The position numbers and the translations under genes are program-made. Below are positions 1-5,571 of a DNA stretch of 11,697 bases, one piece after another (the first letter of the stretch is position 1; every line of letters begins with the position of its first letter). The stretch comes from an uncultured Clostridiaceae bacterium (lineage in GTDB: Bacteria > Bacillota > Clostridia > TANB77 > CAG-508), in NCBI GenBank assembly GCA_958417695.1, contig CATZDQ010000033.1, forward strand, positions 1-11,697. The letters are read 5' to 3'. The notes under the pieces are model-generated. The model ran no database searches and was not told where the DNA came from. It saw nothing but the letters and a program-made list of their open reading frames with translations.

Positions 1-99
1 AGAATAAATATCTGTGAAATATGCTTTCATATAAATTTTCCGGTATCCTGATTTTATATAAAATAACCTCCTGCTTTATGTGAGTCCATTTTATATCCT

Positions 100-2181
100 T
101 TAGCTATTTTCTTCTTCACATTTTCCAGAAAATAATTGTAATTTTCCTTGTAAAATAGTTTCTAATCTAAAAACTCCATTAATTAAATTTGTTGCACTTT
201 GATTGATTTGTAATAATTGTTCTGCTGTAATATTTTCCATAGCCACTGCTACTTGTATCTTCTCCCCTTCTGCATTTAATATATGCGATAAAGCAGTCTC
301 TTGCATAGCTACAGATTCTATAATATCTGTAATAGCTTGACATCTTGAACCTCTAATATTAATTGTAATAGTAGACGTATTATTTTCTAAGTTAGGGTCT
401 GGTGTCGAAGAAGTTACTCGTGCTGTATTGGTAATTGGCATATTGGTATCTTGCATAACCGTTCCTCTTATAATAACTACTACCGATTCTGAACTGTTCA
501 TGGTTCCTATATTCAAGTTTCCTGTCCACGGTTGAAAAGTAACTCCTCCATTTATAGAATACTCTGGATTAAGAATACTATTAGGAATCATATCTGTTAA
601 TACTACATTTTCTGCACTAGATGGTCCATTATTAGTAACCGTAATACGGTAAGTTAATCTATCTGCTGGATTTACACTAGTTGGACTTGCTGTTTTTACA
701 ACCATCACATCGGCACTTACTTCTGAAATTTCTACAGGTACTTCATTGGACGTTACTTGAAAAGTCTCTGGAATTCCTCCTTCTACTGGCGTATAGTTAT
801 ACGTAATAGTCGCACGATTTAATGTTGGATTTTGAGTTGGTACAGAAGTTGCCTCTGCTGAAAATGTGATAGTAGCTGTTTGCCCACCTGCTATATCAGG
901 TATAGTAAATCCTGTATTAGGATTAACACCTGTTTGTGCTATTCCATTAACAACCACAGAATTTGGAACAAAAGAAAGCCCCTCTGGAAGGATATCTTGG
1001 AAAAAGACATCTGTTAAATCACTTTCACAAGTATTGGTAAGTGTTACTGTATACCTAACTGTTTCTCCTACTGCTAATTCTGTAGTACTTGCTGTTTTTA
1101 TAGGTGTAAAGACAGGCACTTCTATTTCATTTAATGAAATATCATCTATTGCATAGTCATTACCAATTGCTTCTGGCCCCTCACTTAAGAATTCTACAGT
1201 TAATGTTGTATTATTCCTAGAATTAATAACTGTACCAATTTGTTTCCACTCTGGTGTATTTACATTAACAGGTATTAAGATTCCTAAGGTTGCATTATAT
1301 AATACATTTCCATTTTCATCTAATATTCTCACCCCTAATGCAGGATTTGCATAGCCTAGTGCTTTAAACATATTTAAAATCCAAGCACTAAATAAATAAT
1401 TAGTATTTGGTTGTACGGTTACAACATCTCTAAAGAATACAGAACCTGGTTCAAATCCATTGACTACCATCATTCTTCCAGTTTCATTGCCACTTGTATG
1501 GTCTGCAATACGCCACCAAGCCCCTATTCTATTACTTAAAGAATTATTCATTAAATTTTGAATAGTATACTCACCAGCATCGGGTGTGTAGGTGTCTGGG
1601 TTTGGTAATACATACGTGAAATCTGGGGCAATCCCTGGATAAGGGTTTGGATTTGCACCAGTATTAGCAGGTGTTCCTGCTGGGAAAGTACCAAACGTAC
1701 CATTATCAGCCACATTAATTAAATTAATAGGTGAAATAATTGCACATTCATCTGTAATAGTACTAATGGGTGTATATCGAACAGGACCATTTAGAAAATC
1801 TTGATTTTCTAAGTCTGCATCCTCCACTGTTATAAAAATCGTATTAGGTGTAGTCGCATCTAAATTAGTAGTACCTGGTGGTGGATTGCTTACATAGCTA
1901 ATTGGTGGCATTGCTCCTTCTGGAATACTTCCTACTACTGCATTATTAAAATTGCCTGGTGTAGGTGTCGCTGGTGTTCCAAAAGCTTCCACAATACGAT
2001 AATTTCCATTTGGCACATTTAAAAACACGTAATTTCCATTACTATCTGTTAAAACTGCTAATCTTTCGTTTGTTTCTATATTTTGCAACACAACTGGAAC
2101 ATTTGCAATTCCTTCCATTCCTGGAAGTGCATTTGCTGTTCTAGCTCTGTCAAATATTACTCTACCTGATATAGTTGCCAC
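100..2181 (-). CDS. Large DUF11/jelly-roll surface-type protein with shared C-terminal tail
   Basis: The protein has 693 residues. It starts at a GTG at 2181, because AGGAGG (2190-2195) lies 8 bases upstream; the open frame reaches a GTG at 2190 that overlaps that site. Order of parts: residues 2-70, a prealbumin/CNA-B-like fold (ANVPVVLQN, TDSNGNYVFLNVPNGNYRI); about 150-355, a jelly-roll-like module (GAWWRIADH, FSAWILN, NDYAIDDISL); about 360-485 and 490-610, two DUF11 repeats (KTAS-T-VGETVRYTVTLTN; KTASPTSVNPADRLTYRITVTNNGP); about 613-687, the tail shared with the two neighbouring small proteins. There is no signal peptide, no LPXTG and no membrane segment, which is unusual for such adhesin-like domains. 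The start overlaps the end of the upstream gene by 20 bases, so the two are probably cotranscribed and translationally coupled. Inferred role: a structural protein of the spore surface, assembled from inside the mother cell. The exact role is unknown. Confidence 0.85.
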   Translation of the reverse strand: MATISGRVIFDRARTANALPGMEGIANVPVVLQNIETNERLAVLTDSNGNYVFLNVPNGNYRIVEAFGTPATPTPGNFNNAVVGSIPEGAMPPISYVSNPPPGTTNLDATTPNTIFITVEDADLENQDFLNGPVRYTPISTITDECAIISPINLINVADNGTFGTFPAGTPANTGANPNPYPGIAPDFTYVLPNPDTYTPDAGEYTIQNLMNNSLSNRIGAWWRIADHTSGNETGRMMVVNGFEPGSVFFRDVVTVQPNTNYLFSAWILNMFKALGYANPALGVRILDENGNVLYNATLGILIPVNVNTPEWKQIGTVINSRNNTTLTVEFLSEGPEAIGNDYAIDDISLNEIEVPVFTPIKTASTTELAVGETVRYTVTLTNTCESDLTDVFFQDILPEGLSFVPNSVVVNGIAQTGVNPNTGFTIPDIAGGQTATITFSAEATSVPTQNPTLNRATITYNYTPVEGGIPETFQVTSNEVPVEISEVSADVMVVKTASPTSVNPADRLTYRITVTNNGPSSAENVVLTDMIPNSILNPEYSINGGVTFQPWTGNLNIGTMNSSESVVVIIRGTVMQDTNMPITNTARVTSSTPDPNLENNTSTITINIRGSRCQAITDIIESVAMQETALSHILNAEGEKIQVAVAMENITAEQLLQINQSATNLINGVFRLETILQGKLQLFSGKCEEENS

Positions 2182-2566
2182 AATTTCCACCTCCTTCTAT
2201 TTCTCTTGATAAAGCATTATCTAATTTTCTATTTAAAAGACATTCTAAGTCTGTTATACTTTTAATTGTATTGGTAACATTTTGATTGATTGCTAATAAA
2301 TCACATACATTGTCAGAAAGTTGAATTGCTTTTTGCAATTTTTCTCCCTCTGCATTTAAAATATGTGCTAAACCAGCTTCCATTAGTGCAATGGATTCGA
2401 TAACATCACAAATGCATCTATCATCATCACAAGTATCCTCTTCACATTCACAGCTATCACAAATAATCTTAAAGCAACATTGATTGCATCTATTATTTTC
2501 TAGATTTTTACATGAAAATAGCTCTGATAATTTTTTAACTAAACTATTTGTTTTTTTTGATTTCAT
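2162..2566 (-). CDS. Cysteine-rich small protein with shared tail
   Basis: This is a 134-residue protein. Residues 1-18 are basic. Residues 19-53 hold ten cysteines (19, 27, 30, 31, 36, 39, 41, 46, 51, 53) among many Asp/Glu, and three more follow at 88, 109 and 129. Residues about 53-116 are the shared tail (VIESIALMEAGLAHILNAEGEKLQ, then LLAINQNVTNTI and LECLLNRKL). AGGAGGT sits 7 bases before the ATG at 2566. No signal peptide or membrane segment is visible. The last codons (EGGGN) also form the ribosome binding site of the downstream large gene. The cysteine block could bind metal or form disulfide cross-links, as in some spore coat and exosporium proteins; that is inference. I do not recognise a named family. 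Confidence 0.85.
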   Translation of the reverse strand: MKSKKTNSLVKKLSELFSCKNLENNRCNQCCFKIICDSCECEEDTCDDDRCICDVIESIALMEAGLAHILNAEGEKLQKAIQLSDNVCDLLAINQNVTNTIKSITDLECLLNRKLDNALSREIEGGGNCGNYIR

Positions 2567-2583
2567 AAAAAGACCTCCTAATC

Positions 2584-2611
2584 TATTCTATGTAACTCCT
2601 TCTTTTTTTGT
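2584..2611 (-). promoter_or_regulatory. Candidate mother-cell sigma (K/E-type) promoter, minus strand
   Basis: Read on the minus strand, ACA (-35, A at 2611, C at 2610) is followed after 17 bases by CATAGAATA (2592-2584), an exact match to CATANNNTA. It points at the cysteine-rich gene. One weakness is that the predicted transcript start falls about at the AGGAGG itself, leaving almost no leader, so the true start may differ. Confidence 0.45.
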
Positions 2612-2612
2612 A

Positions 2613-2639
2613 ACAAAAATCGACAAAAAACATATAGTA
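2613..2639 (+). promoter_or_regulatory. Candidate mother-cell sigma (K/E-type) promoter, plus strand
   Basis: AC at 2613-2614 is followed after 16 bases by CATATAGTA (2631-2639), which matches the AC-N16/17-CATANNNTA pattern known for sigma-K; sigma-E shares the CATA element. The predicted transcript start near 2645 gives a leader of about 40 bases to the 88-residue gene. Its -35 abuts the -35 of the opposing minus-strand candidate. Confidence 0.55.
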
Positions 2640-2686
2640 TATTAATAGTCATCTGCTATTAAAATTATAAACAAAGGAGTCTTTTT

Positions 2687-2953
2687 ATGAGTATGCCAGT
2701 CATTACTCCTGGAGAAGGTACCAGAGAGCAAGCAATTACCGATTTAATAGAATCCGTAGCTATGCAAGAAACCGCGCTTTCCCACATTTTAAATGCGGAA
2801 GGCGAAAAGATGCAAGCAATTATCGCTATGGAAAATGTAACTCCAGAACAACTATTAGCACTCAATAAATCTGTTGAGCTAATGGTTAGTGTCATTACAC
2901 GTCTTGAAGTTATGTTTCAAGCCAAATTAGAATTATTCAACTGTGAATTATAA
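2687..2953 (+). CDS. Small protein consisting mostly of the shared tail
   Basis: This 88-residue protein has AAAGGAG 7 bases before its ATG. After a short leader with a Pro-Gly-Thr-rich stretch (residues 4-12), residues 15-86 are the same module as the C-terminus of the large DUF11 protein: in the first 29 residues of the match (from QAITD) 27 are identical. The rest follows the pattern (MENVTPEQLLALNKSV, TRLEVMFQAKLELF), predicted helical. It has no signal peptide and one Cys, near the end. It is transcribed divergently from the other two tail-bearing genes. It may be a free-standing version of the docking or assembly module. The family has no name I can give. Confidence 0.8.
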   Translation: MSMPVITPGEGTREQAITDLIESVAMQETALSHILNAEGEKMQAIIAMENVTPEQLLALNKSVELMVSVITRLEVMFQAKLELFNCEL

Positions 2954-2973
2954 GTTTTAAATTATAAATATAT

Positions 2974-3046
2974 AAAAATAGCACCATTTAGATTTTCTAT
3001 ACTTTATAAAATGTATTTTTTATCTTCCTAAATAAGTGCTATTTTT
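2974..3046 (+). terminator. Long hairpin, probable terminator
   Basis: AAAAATAGCAC (2974-2984) pairs perfectly with GTGCTATTTTT (3036-3046). ATTTAG (2986-2991) with CTAAAT (3028-3033) extends the stem past a small internal loop. The loop is long (about 36 bases) and AT-rich. It follows the 88-residue gene and ends in a run of five T, so it is probably its terminator, although the size is unusual. Confidence 0.5.
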
Positions 3047-3121
3047 ATGAATTATTTTTCTTTTTTATATGGATTTGTCATATTTTTATCTATTTTAGTA
3101 TGAAGTATCTATCAATTGGTA

Positions 3122-3127
3122 TATAAT
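3122..3127 (+). promoter_or_regulatory. Possible -10 box of the TIM-barrel gene
   Basis: A perfect TATAAT lies 31 bases before the ATG at 3158, but no good -35 hexamer is seen 16-18 bases upstream. AAGGAAAG precedes the ATG at normal spacing. Confidence 0.3.
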
Positions 3128-3157
3128 AAGGAAAATCTATAAAAAGGAAAGAAAATC

Positions 3158-4019
3158 ATGATAAAATTTGGTTCAGCTGGAAACCCAAAAGATTTCTATG
3201 ATAAGGGTTTTAACAAATCGGAATTTATGCCACAATACTTAAATACTTTTGGCTTAAACGCCTATGAATATCAATGTTCAAGAGGCGTTCGCATTAGTGA
3301 TGAAAAAGCTATGTTAATTAAACAAGAAAGTCAGAAATATGGTATTTCTCTTAGTGTACATGCTCCTTATTATATTTCACTTTCTACAGAAGATGAAAGA
3401 AAAAGACAAAACTCTATTACCTATATTATAAATACGGTACAAGCTGCACAAAAAATGGGTGCAGATAGAGTCATTGTTCATTCTCGGTGCTGTACTTGGA
3501 ATGGATAGACTTACTGCTTTACAGCATGCTATGCAATTATTAAGCTTAGCCCTTAAGCAATTAGACGAACTTGGTTTAGGTTCTATTTCCCTTTGTCCAG
3601 AAACAATGGGAAAATTCAATCAATTAGGAAATTCTGAGGAAGTTATTGCTTTGTGTCAATTAGACACTAGGCTTATTCCTGGTATTGATTTTGGACATCT
3701 CTATTGTAGAAGTCTTGGTAAGTTAAATACTTTTGAAGCCTGGAAAAAAGAATTAAATTTATACATTCACGCTTTAGGTTATGAAAGAATGAAACACTTT
3801 CATAGCCACTTTAGTAAAATGCTTTATACAGAACATGGTGGTGAAAAATGTCATGTTACCTTTGCACAAAAAGATTGTGGACCTGATTTTGAAGTACTAG
3901 CACGTGTATTGCTCAAACTAAACTTAGAACCTAGAATAATTTGTGAATCTGCAGGTACCCAAAGTATAGATGCCAAACAAATGAAAGATATATACACAAA
4001 AATAAAAGAGAATTTATAA
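3158..4019 (+). pseudogene. Endonuclease IV-like TIM-barrel protein, frameshifted
   Basis: Two adjacent frames encode the halves of one protein of about 286 residues of the endonuclease IV / xylose isomerase-like TIM-barrel family, whose members bind metal and, in Nfo, cut DNA at abasic sites. The N-terminal half (from ATG 3158) holds SVHAPYY (His68) and VIVH (His108). The C-terminal half, read in the next frame from GGT at 3486, holds CPETMGK (Glu148), IDFGH (Asp177, His180), FHSHFS (His214/216), EKCH (His232) and CESAGTQ (Glu263). These match the order of the Nfo metal ligands. The family motif HPG is expected at the junction; here CAT is followed by four bases (TCTC, 3482-3485) where three are expected, so one extra base moves the first half to a TAG at 3506-3508. 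Either the gene is inactive or the read has an error; everything else is intact. Whether the substrate is really abasic DNA is not certain for this clostridial branch. Confidence 0.8.
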
Positions 4020-4034
4020 ATCCTCTTTTGTTTT
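3999..4034 (+). terminator. Probable terminator overlapping the TIM-barrel gene's end
   Basis: AAAATAAAAGAG (3999-4010) pairs with CTCTTTTGTTTT (4023-4034), 12 pairs with one T-G wobble. The stop codon lies in the AT-rich loop. The stem is weak in GC. Confidence 0.4.
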
Positions 4035-4041
4035 CGTAGTA

Positions 4042-4070
4042 TATACATTTTATGTTAATTATGTTATAAT
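4042..4070 (+). promoter_or_regulatory. Sigma-A promoter of the small membrane protein gene
   Basis: TATACA (4042-4047), 17 bases, then TATAAT (4065-4070) with an extended -10 TGT directly before it. The leader to the ATG at 4134 is about 57 bases and contains AAGGAGAAAG. Confidence 0.6.
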
Positions 4071-4133
4071 AAATACAGAAGTTCTTAAATATCTATGAGT
4101 AGTAATAACTCATATCATTAAAAGGAGAAAGCT

Positions 4134-4406
4134 ATGGATATTTTTAACAGAATTAAAACTATTTTTACTACTACAGGAAAGGAACGGAAAATAAACTATA
4201 AGGATTTGGAAAAGCGGTTTTGGAAAATACTATTTTCTATTATCCATCTTATCGCAAAGGTTCTGTCAGGTGCAATCATTTTAGTGGTTTTAGCACATAT
4301 TGCTCCTGAACTGCGTCAGCAGGTTCCATCTCTTTATCGGTTTGTTGACCTAATAATGTCTTGTACTGAATATCTATATTCGTACATTTGGCAAATACTT
4401 TTCTGA
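4134..4406 (+). CDS. Small membrane protein of unknown function
   Basis: This 90-residue protein has AAGGAG about 9 bases before its ATG. Residues 1-30 are basic and charged (KERKINYKDLEKR). Residues about 31-58 form a long hydrophobic helix (ILFSIIHLIAKVLSGAIILVVLAHI), and about 67-90 form a second, weaker hydrophobic stretch rich in Tyr and Trp. One or two membrane passes are likely. It stands alone between its own promoter and terminator. Codon use differs from neighbours: three of five Arg codons are CGG and one CGT, and CTG and CAG are used, whereas flanking genes favour AGA, TTA and CAA, which suggests recent acquisition. I do not recognise a family. Confidence 0.7.
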   Translation: MDIFNRIKTIFTTTGKERKINYKDLEKRFWKILFSIIHLIAKVLSGAIILVVLAHIAPELRQQVPSLYRFVDLIMSCTEYLYSYIWQILF

Positions 4407-4415
4407 AAAAAGGCA

Positions 4416-4443
4416 CCCCTGATGCTGTTGCATTAGGGGTTTT
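4416..4443 (+). terminator. Rho-independent terminator
   Basis: CCCCTGATGC (4416-4425), loop TGTT, GCATTAGGGG (4430-4439): ten pairs with one G-T wobble, followed by TTTT and preceded by an A-run just after the stop of the small membrane protein gene. Confidence 0.85.
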
Positions 4444-4491
4444 CCTTATATATTCTGATTTTTAATAATGTTAAAATATGCTAATATAGGA

Positions 4492-4524
4492 AAAAGTTTA
4501 CCTAAGTAACTTAGATAAACTTTT
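4492..4524 (-). terminator. Terminator of the 277-residue gene, likely bidirectional
   Basis: AAAAGTTTA, one mismatch, CTAAG, loop TAA, CTTAG, mismatch, TAAACTTTT. On the minus strand it ends in a run of five T, 33 bases past the stop of the gene at 4557. Confidence 0.7.
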
Positions 4525-4556
4525 CATTTTTACAATATTTCACTTTATTTCTTAAA

Positions 4557-5390
4557 TTAATTTTGAGCATCTCTACCTTCTGGTAAAGCTGGTACATCTA
4601 ATACTACTCTTACCTTAAACATATATTTTACAGCTCTTACAAATTTACTTTCTTTAATTCTTTGCCATAAAGAAGGTTTTACTTCAAAAGTAGTCTCCTG
4701 CTCATAAGTATTTTGTGTAACTGGTGCTTCTTCTATTTTTTCTTCCACAATATCGGTTACATTTTCTTCTGGTGTTGGAATTAATTTTAAAGCATCTGCC
4801 ACTTCAATTCCAATATAACTTAATGCTTTTGATCTATCTTCTATTCTTTCCATATCAATTTCTATATGTAAATTAGATTCTAGATTAACAATTCTTGCAT
4901 TAATTAATTTAACCGCATCTTGATAATTTTGTGATTTTTTAGATTTTGCTTTACCTATAATCTCTAAGGTCTCTATGATGTCTTCTGGAAAGTCATCTTC
5001 TATTTCTTTAATAGAGTTTTTCCATCCCTCTTCTTTATTTTCTACATTTTCAAGAACATCTTTTAAAACACCGGCAGCTGCAATATTAGCTTCTCTTTGA
5101 CGAATTAGTTCTTCAATTTGTTTTGTATTTTCTTCAAATTGGTTAGTTGCAAATTCTACTAATTCGTAAGCTGCTTTATACACACTTGCTGGAAAATTCT
5201 TCTTTTTTGGATATTCTATTAAATACGTTTTGATAGACTCTATTAAATCCTTAAAGTAACTGTCATCCTCTAACTGAATAATTTGCTTTTTACTCTTAGG
5301 GTTGATTAGCTTTTCTACTTTATCAATATTCGATAATATTTTCTCTTCTGTGATTACCATTCTCACATTTACTATGCCGGATCTAGACAT
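4557..5390 (-). CDS. Charged, coiled-coil-like cytoplasmic protein of unknown function
   Basis: This is a 277-residue protein; AAAGGAGGAG precedes the ATG at 5390. There is no signal peptide or membrane segment. Residues about 14-200 are helical and rich in Lys/Glu, with coiled-coil-like stretches (about 84-130, and 155-200 around NARIVNLESNLHIEIDMERIEDRSKAL). Residues about 205-238 are an acidic, Pro/Thr-containing linker (EENVTDIVEEKIEEAPV). Residues about 239-262 are a basic amphipathic segment (SLWQRIKESKFVRAVKYMFK), and the end is VPALPEGRDAQN. It has its own promoter and terminator and follows the acyl-CoA ligase gene by 181 bases with no clear terminator between, so partial read-through is possible. 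I recognise no family; the layout suggests a scaffold-like or membrane-peripheral protein, which is only inference. Confidence 0.75.
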   Translation of the reverse strand: MSRSGIVNVRMVITEEKILSNIDKVEKLINPKSKKQIIQLEDDSYFKDLIESIKTYLIEYPKKKNFPASVYKAAYELVEFATNQFEENTKQIEELIRQREANIAAAGVLKDVLENVENKEEGWKNSIKEIEDDFPEDIIETLEIIGKAKSKKSQNYQDAVKLINARIVNLESNLHIEIDMERIEDRSKALSYIGIEVADALKLIPTPEENVTDIVEEKIEEAPVTQNTYEQETTFEVKPSLWQRIKESKFVRAVKYMFKVRVVLDVPALPEGRDAQN

Positions 5391-5493
5391 TGTAAACTCT
5401 CCTCCTTTGTCCTATGTATTTGTCATTTATCTACTTCATTTTACAAAAAACTACAATAGGATTCTTAATCTATTATATTTCAACTTCTATCTC

Positions 5494-5523
5494 ATTTTAA
5501 TACATTTCTAGCCTAGGTGTCAA
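5494..5523 (-). promoter_or_regulatory. Sigma-A promoter of the 277-residue gene
   Basis: On the minus strand a perfect TTGACA (5523-5518) is followed after 18 bases by TAAAAT (5499-5494). The leader to the start at 5390 is about 97 bases. A second TATAAT (5477-5472) has no -35 partner. Confidence 0.5.
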
Positions 5524-5571
5524 TAGTAAAATCCCATTTTCCGTAAAATGTAACAGAACTGTAACAATCTT

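Noticed and set aside
866..1156. Plus-strand open frame of 96 codons inside the large DUF11 gene
   Set aside because: Antisense to a well-supported gene, with no ribosome binding site or recognisable protein; a shadow frame.
2665..2895. Minus-strand open frame opposite the 88-residue tail gene
   Set aside because: No ribosome binding site, and the plus-strand frame matches a family seen twice more in the window.
3459..4019. Separate gene starting at ATG 3459 or programmed frameshift in the TIM-barrel gene
   Set aside because: The ATG lies in the wrong frame within the first half with no ribosome binding site, and no slippery heptamer is seen at TTCTCGG; a plain one-base indel explains it better.
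5511..5519. CCTAGG palindrome near the end of the acyl-CoA ligase operon
   Set aside because: A six-base palindrome alone has no support as a site.
5524..5571. Terminator for the acyl-CoA ligase gene
   Set aside because: Only a weak 6-base stem (CATTTT/AAAATG) with no T-run was found.
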